From assembly GCF_000003195.3 (NCBI RefSeq), contig NC_012876.2:60630407-60694406 (forward strand): a stretch of DNA of 64,000 nt, read 5' to 3'. Of this stretch, positions 40,948 to 52,932 are shown piece after piece. The notes beneath the pieces were generated by a model. It saw only the letters and a list, made by a program, of their open reading frames with translations. It ran no database searches and was not told the DNA's origin. The translations under genes and the position numbers were made by a program. Numbering within the stretch: the first letter of the stretch is position 1; the number at the start of each line of letters is the position of its first letter. The stretch comes from Sorghum bicolor. Its lineage: Eukaryota; Streptophyta; Magnoliopsida; Poales; Poaceae.

Positions 40948-41160
40948 GGCCTTGTAAAAGTTTTCGAGCTATTGTAGCATTTTTGTTTGTATGTGGTAAT
41001 TATTATCCAATCATGAAGTAACTATGCTTAAAAGATTCGTCTGCTAAATTACAGATAAAATATGCAATTAGTATTAATTTTATTTATATTTAATGCTCCA
41101 TACATATGCCTCAAGATTCGATAAGAGAGAAGTTTTTGAATTTTTGGGGTGAAGTAGGCC
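40948..41160. mobile_element. Tourist-type MITE, first of a back-to-back pair
   Basis: It starts ggccttgtaaaagttttcgag after tta and ends tttggggtgaagtaggcc. The body has the family motifs (aaaagattcgtctgctaaatt, tatatttaatgctccatac). Its last bases double as the start of the next element. No gene is recognisable in 37855-41690 outside the repeats listed. Confidence 0.7.
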
Positions 41161-41348
41161 TTGTTTAGTTTCACACCCAAAAATTTTTTACTCATCACAT
41201 CGAAATTTTAGATATATACATAGAGCATTAAATATAGACAAAAACAAAAACTACTGTAAATCACGAGGTCTATAATTATACATTAATTGTTAAATAAAAC
41301 AAAAAAAACCCTACGTAGCCAAATACAAAAACTTTTTCAACTAAACGA
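41157..41348. mobile_element. Tourist-type MITE, second of a back-to-back pair
   Basis: It begins ggccttgtttagtttcacaccc and ends tcaactaaacgag, with tagagcattaaatatagac inside. It abuts the previous element without spacer DNA, so one element probably inserted at the terminus of the other. It ends about 350 bp upstream of the DUF868 start codon. Confidence 0.7.
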
Positions 41349-41696
41349 GTAGCGCGATGGGTTACACGACGACAGCTAACAATAAAATATAGTTCGGTCA
41401 AACTGCCGAACAATTTAACAAACAAATTCCTTAATTGACCAAACCTGAAGATACTGGCGGGTGGTTCTGCCGTTAATTAATCCTCTGACTGACTGCCATC
41501 TCCTTGCAACCTCAACTAACGACACGTACACCTGCCGATTAAAACGCCCGTCTCCTCTCCTCGCCTCTCCTCGCCTCCCTCCAATGCATTCGCATTCGCA
41601 TTTGCAGCAGATTCGCGCCCGCCCTCCGCAGCGTTCTTTGTTTTGCGTCGCCATTGCTGACCTGTTGTCCGAATCAGGCGGCGGCGGCGGCGAGCG

Positions 41697-42617
41697 ATGA
41701 GGGAGCTGTCCTGCTTCAGCGACGGCTCCGTGTGCGTCGCGGCGGCCGCCTCCGTCTCCGGCCGCGGGGCGCTGGACCGGGCGCTGCAGGCGGCCACCAC
41801 CAGCGTGTACAGAGCCGTGCTGTCCTCGGGCAAGGAGATGCTGGTCCGGGTGACGTGGACCCGGAGCGCGGCGGGAGTGGCCGGCGTCGCGGTCGCCTTC
41901 GACGATGGCGGCGGCGCCTCCTCCGACGCGCCGGCGAGGACAAGGCCTGTCCTGCTGCTGCACAAGAAGCGAGGGAGCCGGTCGCTGGTCACCGGCGCCG
42001 GCACGGCCGTCGGCGTGCACTGGGACACCGCGGAGGCCAAGTACGCCTCGTGGTCGTCGCCGTCGTCCCCGGAGCCCGAGCGCGACTACTGCCTCGCCGT
42101 CGTGGCCGACGCCGAGCTCGCGCTCCTCCTCGGCTCCGGCGGCGCGGCGCGCGAGCTCTCCCGCCGCCTCGCCGTCGCCCCGACCGCGCCCGCGCTCCTC
42201 GTCAGCCGGCGCGAGCAGCTGCGGTGCGCGGCGGCGGCGCACGTCACGCGCTGCAGGTTCCGGGAGGGCGGGGACGAGCACGAGGTGGCCGTGCACGCGT
42301 GCCGGGGCGGCGGGGACGACAAAGGGGAGCTGCGGGTCACCATCGACGGCGAGAAGGTGGCGGAGGTGCGGCGGGTCGGCTGGGGATTCCGGGGCAACCG
42401 CGCCGCCGTGCTGGCCGACGGGGAGGTGGTCGACGTCATGTGGGACGTGCACGACTGGTGGTTCGGTGGCCGGGGCGGCAGCGCGGGCTCGGGGGCGCAG
42501 TTCATGGTGAAGGCCAGGGCGGAGAAGGAAGGCAGGCTGTGGATGGCCGACGACACGGCGGCCAGGGGCCAGTCGCCCGGTGGCTTCTTCTTGCATGTGC
42601 AGTGCTACCGCCGGTGA
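41697..42617 (+). CDS. DUF868 family protein
   Basis: This is a single-exon gene of 306 residues with very high GC at third codon positions. It resembles the plant DUF868 family: an N-terminal SVYRAVLSSGKEMLVRVTW beta-rich segment, a central GTAVGVHWDTAEAKY block, then VAVHACRGG, LRVTIDGEKVAEVRRVGWGFRGN and the C-terminal VDVMWDVHDWWF. The biochemical role of the family is unknown to me. The ATG chosen directly precedes the conserved region, and the frame is closed upstream by a stop. Large open frames on the other strand and frames here are composition artefacts. The 3' flank to 43074 has no other gene. Confidence 0.9.
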   Translation: MRELSCFSDGSVCVAAAASVSGRGALDRALQAATTSVYRAVLSSGKEMLVRVTWTRSAAGVAGVAVAFDDGGGASSDAPARTRPVLLLHKKRGSRSLVTGAGTAVGVHWDTAEAKYASWSSPSSPEPERDYCLAVVADAELALLLGSGGAARELSRRLAVAPTAPALLVSRREQLRCAAAAHVTRCRFREGGDEHEVAVHACRGGGDDKGELRVTIDGEKVAEVRRVGWGFRGNRAAVLADGEVVDVMWDVHDWWFGGRGGSAGSGAQFMVKARAEKEGRLWMADDTAARGQSPGGFFLHVQCYRR

Positions 42618-43074
42618 CGATTGAATTGATGGTGGCCGCCGTCACCTGTGGAGGTCTTGCTGGTAGAGGTCTGCTATATGCTAAACTCTTTTACTCCTGA
42701 TTGATGACTGGTGATCTAAGTGTAACAGTGCATATAAAGAAAAGCAGTGCAAAATTCAAACAAAGGGAAGAAATGTTCATACAGTTCTATGCGAAAATAG
42801 TACGTTTCAAATGGGCATAAGCATGCTTTGTTGGTCACTCTGATTGTTTCTGATTATCTTGCTGGAAAACAATGATGATGAGCAATGTTTTTGTGTGTCA
42901 CTTATCACATGACCAGGTATAAGGATGGTGGTATATACAAACCAAACCAAGAACTAGGTACATGAATACTCGATCAATGTTGCAACCAAACCAAATGACT
43001 TAAGTTATGCATGGATGCTACAGCCTTCGGTGCGTCTGAAAAAAGATGTCTGAATGTAGAGAATTACATCAAGG

Positions 43075-45897
43075 TCACCCAGAAATGCTTGCAACGATAC
43101 TATCGAGCAGTGACTCGCAAGCATCTTCCAATATATCCAACACCTGGAAGACCCAAAACATCACTTATTAAAAGAAGGATATCGAACACAGCGGCACATC
43201 TCATGTAAATCTTGTGTAAGCATGGTCAGCTATTTTGTAGACATAATGCATGACTACAGTGAATATTACAGCAAGATGATTGTTAGATCCAACAAGGGGC
43301 TTAGTAAGGTTATATCTCGGCGTAGCTTTGGATTGGTGATCCAGTATCAGCTTACCAGCAAATGTATATCTAGGGTTGTAGACATTCTCATTTTCTGAGG
43401 TTTGTTAGTGTCATACTAGTTTGTTACTGACTTATTGTATCTCATGTTAGTCGTTCATGCAAACTCCTGGGCATAATGTAGTTGTGCCCAGACCTGATTT
43501 GACAATTTTATCAGAAGAAGACAAATTGCTTAAATCTCAGAGGTATAATCATATTCGAGAACTATATAAGTGAATGCTGGCACGTAATGAATATACAAGT
43601 ATGTAAAGTTCAGGCGCTGTTCACATTTAACACTAGTGCACAAATACTCAGCATTGGTGGACTGAGCATATATCAGGTCATCTGTCACTACAGTCTGCAT
43701 AACTGTTTATTTAGTTAAAGCCTTAAAGTTAAGCCACACTCATGCACAAGCTATTTGAACTGGACAGGAACAAAAACCGAGTGATTAGTGTAGACAGGCC
43801 ATGACATTCATACTTGTTGGTCACTGGGACAAAATCTCAACTAATAAGATCGAGAACATGATTGCAAACTTTGTGCTAACAAGTGCATCATGCTACTGAC
43901 CTTTTCAAATCCCTGAGGGCCTCCATAATAAGGATCTGGGACTTCAGACTCAGTATGTCGTTTGCAGTAGGAGCACATCAGCTTAACCTAATAAACATAC
44001 AAGTACCAATTCAGTAAGTGTGAATTTTCAAGAATGAAGAGAACATATAAAAAGGCTAATGGCAAGAATAAACGCTACATAAGATCAAGCAGAAGATACA
44101 AGATATGCTCTTTTAATTAAGTGAACGACTGATAAAAAGAACAAGCACAATTTACTCTTTGCAGGTATCATAGTTTTCACCTATTGTAATGTCAAAATAC
44201 ATGAAGAAGGCTACACTATACCAGTCTACAGACAGTAAAACATAAGCAAACAAAATAAAATAAATGTTCAATTTAGTATCCACATCAGTTCACATGACTC
44301 ACTCTTATTTCTGCTATAAAGAGAAAAGGACATGTCTAGAAAATTGAAATGACAAATGCATGTGGGATAAATTCTAGCTGGCCAAGATTGCATGAGACAA
44401 ATTGAGATTAATAATCTACACACTAACCTTATCGGGTGCATTCTCAGGGAGGGGCTCCTTACGTCTCCATCTCTCAAACGAGTTCAATATGTCTTCTGTG
44501 TATTGTTCAAAACAGAAATGCTCCAATGCATCAAGCAGCTTACAACAATAAAGTTACAGAGGTACTGAAACACAGATAACAGGGTCTGAGAGAGAACCAT
44601 AGTTCTGCCTGTCCATTGCAAGGATAAGATCAAAATCACGAAAGTCTGAGGGTCTGATAGGCCTGGATATTGAGGTGACCTCAATCCCCCGCTTCTTTGA
44701 AGCTGCTCTCATCCTTGAGTCTGCCTTATTACCCTAGACCCACGAAAAACCTCATTAGCACTGATCCCATCATTGATCTGAATAAATGTACAAAAGAGCA
44801 CAGTTACAACCTCATGATACCCGATGGTACCAGCAGAGTCTATGAGAAACTTGGAGTCAAGCCCACGCTTGCTTACAAGGGTCCGGAACACAGCTTCAGC
44901 TGCAGGACTCCGGCAAATGTTCCCTGTACACAAGATTTACATCAAGCGCTGAAGAACAGACAGATACATATGCATCAATAACTCAGATACCACGGCGGTC
45001 TGCACTGATGAGATTATCCACTATTGAACGAGCACCCAAGCATGAGCAAAAAGGATTGCATGATCATACACATTGTGAAAACCAAAAAGCGAGAACTAAA
45101 ATGCAAGTGCATGGAAACAAGACATATACTCCGTGCACTGCGCATTCAGCGCCTACATAGTTGAACAATCAGCAACACACAGCTGCTAGCATTATACTGC
45201 TCGGATCAAGTAATCCGAAATTCTTAATCGTGTTGCAGGGTAAACTGATTTTTCAACAAACCAAATCTCCAAACCCTTCGGCTGATAAGTTGTGAGGAAC
45301 TGCGATTCGCCCATTGCCCAACAGTAGTTATATTGCTAAGATGGTAATATACAAGGCTATGGCTACTGGCTATTGTCGATCAGATCCCAAGAATCAGACG
45401 ACAAAACAACGAGTAAGTTCAATCCGCACGGACGCAAGGAAAAATCGGGGATCGGTACCGAGTTGCTCTGCACGCACGGGCACGGAGACGGAGCCGGAGG
45501 TGAGCAGAGACTAGGGTTGAAGGGACTGACCAAGGCACACGAAGAGGACGGCGAAGGGCTTCGCCTCGGCTGCCGCCGCCGCATCCGCCGTGCTGGCCTC
45601 CGCAGCCATCCCCTCCGCCGCCGCCGCAGACGCGAATCGGAGGCGAGGGTTTCGAGCGTGGTGGGGACTGGGACTGGCGACTAGAGGCGCGCCGCGGAAG
45701 CCGCGCACGTGACGACGGGTGGCCGCAAGTGGGACAAGTGGAGTAGCACTAGCAGGAGCGTTGCGGCACGAACTGAGAGTAAGCGGGTCGCCTCGGCTTG
45801 TCGGGTTCGGAGACAGCGTGGAGGCCGCGGCGGCGGACGTGTAGGCGGAGCTCCTCGTCGGCGCGAGCGTGGGCGCGGGCGCAACGGCTCCAGGCAT
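43075..45897 (-). CDS. Low-molecular-weight protein tyrosine phosphatase
   Basis: This is a cysteine-based acid phosphatase of the LMW-PTP family. Six exons join in phase: 45531-45897 (or 45531-45609), 44811-44923, 44598-44733, 44428-44495, 43901-43987 and 43075-43143. The P-loop FVCLGNICRSP spans the first junction and supplies the nucleophilic cysteine and arginine; the general-acid loop is DPYYGG in exon 5. The short last exon reads [17 protein letters not shown]. Two starts are possible. The ATG at 45609 gives 183 residues, the core enzyme. The ATG at 45897 adds 96 residues rich in Ser, Ala, Pro and Arg and nearly free of acids, typical of a plastid transit peptide. I favour the longer form. 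Confidence 0.88.
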
Positions 45898-46059
45898 GGC
45901 CAGCGCAGCAGCTGCGGCGTGGATTGGACGACGGATTCGTGCTGGGAGTGAACAGTGAAGCTCGCGAACGAGTGGCTCGCGCTCGCGCTCTCGCTCTCCA
46001 GCGGCACCACAACCGCAATAGACTGGAAAAAATAAAAGAACACATGCTATGTATACTTG

Positions 46060-46302
46060 GGCCTTGTTTAGATGCGAACAAATTTTGAATTTCGCTACTG
46101 TAGCACTTTCGTTTGTTCGTGGTAAATATTATCCAATTATGGACTAACTAGAATCAAAAAATTCATCTCGCGATTTACAGATAAACTGTGCAATTAGTTT
46201 TTATTTTCATCTATATTTAATGCTTCATGCATGTACCGAAAGATTCGATGTGACGATGAATCTTGAAAACTTTTTGGTTTTCGGGGTGAACTAAACAAGG
46301 CC
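46060..46302. mobile_element. Tourist-type MITE in the phosphatase promoter
   Basis: The element is 243 bp, starts ggccttgtttagatgcg and ends ggtgaactaaacaaggcc, with matching 3-bp flanks ttg on both sides (46057-46059 and 46303-46305). It lies 162 bp upstream of the longer start codon of the phosphatase gene, so it is part of its proximal promoter. Confidence 0.85.
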
Positions 46303-46959
46303 TTGGTCAAATTGAGCATATCATTCCATATAAGACAGACTGCAGAAAAAGCAAAAACAAAAGGCTCCTCAATCAGTTGAACTTGAATGGTGACATAGCA
46401 GAAATTGACATGTCCAATGTTCTTTTCTTTGGTCCAATGTTGGGTAACTGGCCTTGATAGATTATATATGCCTGGCCGTTGGCAATATATACACAACATA
46501 AATCACCAACGAGATATACCGATTTGTGAGGGCAAAAAATTGGAACTAATCCATTTTCATTTCTACATGTTCATATCGCAATTTATCGAGCAATTCAGTG
46601 TGGATCGCCAATCAATAGACATAGACTCCTGCTTTCACAGTTTTACGGGAGACGTCTCCTGATCATCTCACAAAGGCAGCAAAACTCAATCTAACATCTA
46701 TACCAAGTCTTGTGAGCAGGAAACTTCTGAATTGTTGTGCAAAATCAACAACTTGACACACCTGCAATTCAGAGGAGAAATGAACTGTGTACCAAAACGG
46801 AATAGCAACAGCTCATCAGGAACGTCAAGGAAGCAGAGTCTCATCAACGCCATTGTTGGTTGCCTCTGAAATAGGCGCTTCATTGTTGGTCGTCTCTGAA
46901 ATAGCAACAGCAAACCCATTGATTGCATCTATTTTGACACGGGTGATCGCATTTTTTTA

Positions 46960-47182
46960 GATTTATTTCAGAGTTCAACGGCGGCTATGCTTTCAATGGT
47001 AGGCGACGTGCCCGTCAAGAGCGAGGCGTCTACGGTGACTTCGTCAATCTCGAGATTTGCTGGTCCAACTCAGTTCTTGGGAGGTGCTCATAGGGGTAGA
47101 GTGTGTGTGCGTGCGTTCATAGGAGTGAGTGTGCGCTCGTGTTTGTGAGCATCTGCGTCTATAACTGGGTCTGACAAAAAAA
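46960..47182 (+). mobile_element. LINE/SINE-type retroposon 3' end with poly-A
   Basis: The segment has gcgaggcgtctacggtgac, then a GT-rich block (gtgtgtgcgtgcgttcat, gtgagcatctgcgtct) and an A-run at 47174-47181, the tail of a common grass non-LTR family. It is 5'-truncated. The region 47183-48200 has no recognisable gene, though acaaacattttggtac occurs twice (48050 and 48127). Confidence 0.5.
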
Positions 47183-48203
47183 GCTTCACATTTGTGAGCC
47201 ATCCTCCTTTGTTGGGCATCTACAAAGATTTATTTTTTTTTATGAAAATCTAGTGGCATCATGAGCATATCCCTTCCACCTAGCAAGTACATAGGTGAAC
47301 CTTAGGTCAAAATCTAAAGACATTCTGGATAGATGTGTGCTTCCTCCTAAGTCCTAAGGAATAGAGTTTTTTATGAATGGGCACTATAGCAAATACACGA
47401 GTTCCATCAATCGCCCCTATGCAGTCCCACAAGCATGTTCATGGATGATCAAATTTTCACAGAAAACATAATGCAAAAGTTGGTAAATGTCCAAATAATG
47501 TTTTCCAAACCTTAAGGATTCATTCGTAATCATGTAAGATTTTATTTAGAGTAACCTTACATGGAGGCACAATCATTTCAACCCTTAATTTCCCAACATG
47601 TTCACTTGAGCTCATCATCAAATCTGTCAGCCATTCAGCAATGTTTTTCTCTCACAACAAATCAGCGAGCAATACTTTCTGCCATGACTTATCAGCCAAA
47701 CGAACAAGACACCACGAGAGGGTCTTCGTCGCTCCCACACCAAGCTTGAAGGGTCAATGTCATCGAAGAGCCACCATGGCTCCAAGTGTGCTCCAGGCCA
47801 CAAGATTACAAGTGTACTTGCCAAAACTCACAATACCTCAAGCTACAAGGCATAAACTCTCACCTATATGGTAGATGGAGTGTTCCAACACTCGTGCCAG
47901 CTTCTCATGGTCTTATAGGGTACTCCAACAACATCCAAATAGCTGGTGGCACCAAGTGTACATAACACATCCACCTCAAATAGTCGTTGCACCACGGTAG
48001 CTTGAATCCAATAAACCACGGCTTGTGTACTAGACCGTATCGTGTGCTAGACAAACATTTTGGTACCTGCCCAAGCCTGAATCCAATGACCACTCCCTAT
48101 GAACTCTCGACCGAATTTTGTCATGACAAACATTTTGGTACAAGCCCAACTGAAAGGGTCAGACTTCACGGTGCAGACTCAAATTATGGACCATTCATCC
48201 CAG

Positions 48204-48960
48204 ACTAACTCCAACGGAGGAGGCAAACCAAGACGCATACTCATAATGTGTCATCTACAGTGTTTTTTGGATGAAAGAAACGCCTGCGTAGTAGCCAAAG
48301 TAGAACGCAAAAATGCATCTCCCCTTCTGCAGACGCAAATCTCTGCCCTCTCTTTCTTTCAACCTTTCTTCCACAATGCATCTCCCCTCTCCTGCAGACG
48401 CAAATCTCTGCTCTCTCTCTCTCTCTTTCAACCTTTCTTCCACCTTCGGTAGGGTCCAAGCTCGTGCCCAGCAATGGCCGTGCTTGAGCCTGCCTGTGGC
48501 CAAGGTCGACCACAGCAAGGGCCACGCTCACGCCATCCGCGGCCGAGCTCGCCCCCCGGTAACGGCCCCGCTCGCGTGCACCCCTGCAACCGCGGCAGCC
48601 TGGTGGCCACGCACGCATGCGCCCAGCGGCCATGGCGGTTGCCTCGGCCCGAGCTCACCCCGAGGTTGCTCACGTGTAGGTGGAAGTGTGGCTTCCGACA
48701 TTTGGTCCAGGCGATCTGACTGTTGTGGCACGCACCACGGCTGCACCCAGCGTTTGCGCCCACATCTAGCATCTTCGGCTGCCGTGCCCCTTCCCTGCAG
48801 CGGCAGGCCTTGCCCAAATGGTGTTCTAACTCCAAAGCGTTTCTTGCCCTTGTACACCGCTGTTAGAGAAGCAAGTTTTTGGGTAGACCGCTCATTCACT
48901 GTGCATGACCCAGATGATAGAATAGGTCTCGTGTTTGGGTAGTCGCCATTGGAGATAGTC
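48204..48960. mobile_element. Putative TIR element with GC-rich insert
   Basis: It is bounded by gactaactccaacgg on the left and ccattggagatagtc on the right, a short imperfect inverted repeat like that of Mutator/PIF-type short elements. The interior has a ~65-bp direct duplication (gcatctccc, tgcagacgcaaatctctg, tttcaacctttcttccac at 48312-48375 and 48378-48441), then GC-rich, exon-like sequence that may be captured. No target duplication was visible. The frames in it show no known motif. Confidence 0.35.
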
Positions 48961-49390
48961 TAACCGAGTTTTGCAGTGACATGCCCAGATGCCGTGTCCT
49001 TCACAAGCATGTGTTTTCACCTCCAGTAGATTTATCCATTACCATTCAACCCAGAATAAGCGAACACAAACATGACGTTAAGATAGGCTCAACCGTACAA
49101 TACAAAGGTCTATTAGGAGTATTTCATAGCATAAGAATTTATCAACTCCCAACAGCTGTTAAGTTAGAATATTGCTGATAACATTGAGGCATTGCAAACC
49201 CAAAAAAAAAAACCCGTGAAATGTACTCCCTTGGTGAAATGCTTTTGCAGCTCAGCAGAGTAAAGAAAACAAAATAACTTCTAGGCATGGAACCTAGCCC
49301 CAGTGGCAAAATTGTACATCACAAATTCATTATTTTGAATGCTCCTTAACGGCTCAACATATTTCAAATAAAAAAAGATAATGGTAGTCC

Positions 49391-51777
49391 TCAGTTGACA
49401 ACATCCAGGACCAGCTTACGGGACTTCAAGACTGACCACTTCATGCGGCGGTAGTAGGCAGCTTGGAGAAGCGCTAGTGATAGTAGGAAGATCCATTTCA
49501 CTCCCATCTACAATGGATTTTGAGTGGGTAGCAATTAGGATATGGAGTAGCAAATTGAAAAGCAACAGAGCAATCTGAATGATTTAAGTCACGAGGTTGT
49601 TACCAGCTTTCTCTCTTCCATCTCAGGCTCGGCTGCCCAAGAAAGGAATGATACGACATCCTTACCCATCTGTGATGGAAATATGAATGGTCAAACTTTA
49701 GTCCTAGCCCCACAATTCAAAACTACAGGGATCAATAATGACAATATAGTTTACCTGGGCTTCAGTTGCAGGAGTACCATCCTCATACTCCACAGCTCCA
49801 TCATTAAGCATCTTGGGCATGGCTATGGCACCACCAGGGAAGTAGGGATTGTAGTGCAGACCCTCACGAATCTAGGATACAAATCAACCAATGTTTTTAT
49901 GGTTACTTGTAAGATAGTAAAAGGCGAACACAAGAATGCAAAAGAGTATGAAAGATAATACACCCTGTCAGAATCATGAGAAAGCAATATCGATGGGGTA
50001 GAGTTTGGCTGGATTCCAAAATCAAAGAATTATCCATGGTATACATACAGATAAAACAAGTGATGTTGAGCTGAGCAAAGATTATTGACTAACATTGCTC
50101 ATATAGAATATAATGGATTAAGCACTGAAAACATCAAAATCTGCAGTTCAGTGCTTCCAACATACAACATCATTAAAATAAAAAACACAGTGTATGAATC
50201 AGGAGTCAGTACGATGCAGTGATTACAATGCAAGAGGTTACTCCTAACCACTTATAAACAACGATACTGAAGAACACATCACGGAGCTGTAAAGCACACC
50301 AGATTGCAACAATAGATAAACAAGAAAAGTACCTGAACGCCAGCTGGTGGATCACGATATCCAGTAAGAAGAGCAAAAACATAGTTCTGACCATTGTGCC
50401 TTGCCTGAATGGATGCATTGCAGACAGTAAGCCATAAACAGTGAAAGATCACATCAAATCAATGCAATACCATTAACTGCAAATACCTTTGTGATAAGAC
50501 TAAGGTCCGGGGGGTATGCACCACCATTAGCAAATCGGGCTGCTTGCTCGTTCGCATAAGGCTGTGGGAAGCGATCACTCAGCTTACCAGGGCGGGTGAA
50601 CATTTCACCCTCATCGTTAGGACCATCAACCACCTCAATCTCAGCAGCCATTGCCTTTGTTTCCTCCTCAGTATAGGCCACCCCAACCAAATCACGGTAC
50701 GAAATCAAGGACATGGAGTGACAAGAAGCACAAACTTGTGTGTAAACTTGATGCCCACGCCGAATTCTGTGCAATAATATTTTTAAGATAAATTAGAGCA
50801 GCACACAAGAAAACAAGGTACTAGCACTTCAACAAGAATTTTTTTCTACAAACAAGACAGCTAAAAAATGACATCAGTTTTATTCTGAAATTACTACGTC
50901 ATGCCATCTAAGAATTATATACCCCAGTACACAAAAAGGATGTCAATCTCTGTGCAACAATCCATATTTCACAAGACTTGCATGAATCTGTAAACATCAT
51001 GCCATATCATATGAAATAAAGTTTCTTGAGAAGGAGAAGATACGGTTGACTTACGACGCGTGATCATAAGAGCTCATGATGCCAGCATGGGGCCAGGGAT
51101 AATCTGGGGCTGCCAAGCCATGCTCAGCTTCATCAGCAGATGCTATTGTAGCAAAACTCAAAAGACCAGAGGCACCAACTCCAAGAAGAGCCAATGCTCT
51201 CAGTCCAGCAGAGGACTCTTCATGCTTTCCCCTCAATGAAGAAAGCAGCGATGAACCCTGAAGAGCATGATAAAGATGTTTGAGACAACTGAGACCCACA
51301 AAAACAACTAATTGATTTCCAGAAAGACTATTTTCTATCAAGAATGGAGGATAACAGTAAAAATAGGATAAGTAGCCAATGTCCAGTCAACAGAACTTTT
51401 AAAATGTACCATAACCTATGATATTTGGTTCAATTCTATACAGTAGACAACAAAACTGGCAAGAACGAGCCATACAAGAAACACATGCAGCAGTGATTTA
51501 TCATCACTTGATGGAGAGAGTGTAGATTCCAACAGGCTAAGCATGTTTACTATGATTTGTTTTTAAGCATGAGCAATAGATTCCAGACAGATTCCATATT
51601 GTGATGGTGTGCCCAAGATGGACATGTGGAAAATAAAAATCACATGATAAGAAGATTGAATACGGATGCAATTTAAAGCAACTGACAAACAAACAACGAG
51701 TTCACCAAAATACTTACAGCAGACTGGTTGTGGAGAGTTCTCTTCAGAAGCTGGTTAATGCCCCTGGCGGCAGCCAT
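49391..51777 (-). CDS. CYC1: Cytochrome c1, mitochondrial complex III
   Basis: This haem subunit of the bc1 complex passes electrons from the Rieske protein to cytochrome c. Seven coding exons join in phase to 304 residues: 51718-51777, 51055-51257, 50487-50766, 50333-50404, 49755-49871, 49604-49669 and 49391-49507. The N-terminus is basic and acid-poor and leads to a bipartite presequence with a hydrophobic stretch before DEAEHGL. The covalent haem site is CASCH at residues 100-104; the axial methionine lies in [10 protein letters not shown] single C-terminal helix ([15 protein letters not shown]) anchors it in the inner membrane. A non-coding first exon is indicated by an acceptor just ahead of the ATG and a donor at about 52392. 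Confidence 0.96.
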
Positions 51778-52391
51778 CGAGGATTCTGCAAATTCCAGTA
51801 TGAGGACTCAGTTACATAACGAAATGGTTGTCACAACAATTAGCAGGAGCACGTTTCAATCCCACTGACAAAGTGGCAATAGTCGACCAATCTAGTGAAT
51901 TAACTTGAAACAAAATCACATTATCACGAGAACAGAATCAGGAGGCTTTGTTGCTCATTTCGCAAGTATAACACCTCAACCCGCAACAGATTAAAAAGGC
52001 TATTGCATTCTAGGGATCACAGACAACGAGGAAATGGTTCTGCAGAACACAACTAGCAAACCTAGCGCGTCGTAACAAGCAAAACACAAGGAAACAAACA
52101 GAAATCGACTCAAGTTGGGATGGACGGATCTCCAGCCCAGTGGAATCCAGAGGGACTACGACGACGCCTCGGAGAAGCACGCGACCGGATGCCCACGCGA
52201 CGCCCCCTCCAATCGATATGAGTCGCACAGATCTAGCCGCCCAATTCCCACGGCCCCAAAAGGCCAATACCCGACCCAGGAGTCGTCCGCAACTACCGGA
52301 GACTAGAGCAGATCACCAGATCGGAGACCCCAGACGCCTGGGAAGGGGACGAACCAGCGGGAACCAAAGGGATCAGGAGTCCGGAGCAGTT

Positions 52392-52630
52392 ACCTGCAGG
52401 GCGCAGCGCGGCGCGGGCGGAGTCGCTGGGCTCCGGCGACCGGCGGCGCGGGGAGGGAGGCGGAAGGAATGGGCGAGGAGGAGAGGGTGCGGGAGCGTGA
52501 GATGGGCTTTGTGGCGATGCCGATGCCGCGATGCGCCTCTCGGACCCGGCGGGGTGCCGGTCTTTGGGGGGCGTCACACTGACACGTGGGGCCGCCTTGT
52601 GCGTGGCTTCCGGACGGGCCACGTGGGCCC
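52392..52630 (-). promoter_or_regulatory. 5' leader exon and promoter region of cytochrome c1
   Basis: On the minus strand a GCAG/GTAAC donor at about 52392 can splice to the acceptor TTTGCAG at about 51787, giving a 5'-untranslated intron of roughly 605 bp. Upstream, two G-box cores CACGTG (52583-52588 and 52620-52625) are present in GC-rich sequence, the second overlapping a site-II-like gggccc. No clear TATA box is seen. Confidence 0.5.
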
Positions 52631-52932
52631 TTTGTAAGCGATTGCTTCTAGCCCGCGAGGCCCTTTGTAAAAATGATCCGTGGGCCCTTCAGAATTGTTC
52701 CTCGTTTAAAAAATAAATCTAATAAATGGATTATTAATTAATCAAGAAAACAAAATCGGCGCTTTAATCCCAGCCGTCGATCGTGCTACCTGTCACCCAC
52801 TTTGTCATGGCGCTTTTTTTAATCCAGAAACGAGAGGCGCACCGTGCACCGGTGCAAGGGAGCGGTTCTTTTTGCGCCTCCAAATCCCATCCTCCTCCTC
52901 TGCTCCTCAATCCGCAATCGCTCGGTCGATCC

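Noticed and set aside
41415..42596. 393-codon minus-strand frame opposite the DUF868 gene
   Set aside because: It is His/Arg/Pro-rich with no motif and lies on the opposite strand of a recognised gene; it results from strong GC3 bias.
52807..52932. Upstream in-frame start codon for the diphosphatase
   Set aside because: The 42 added residues do not resemble the family or a targeting peptide, while the ATG at 52933 sits at the expected distance from the first motif.
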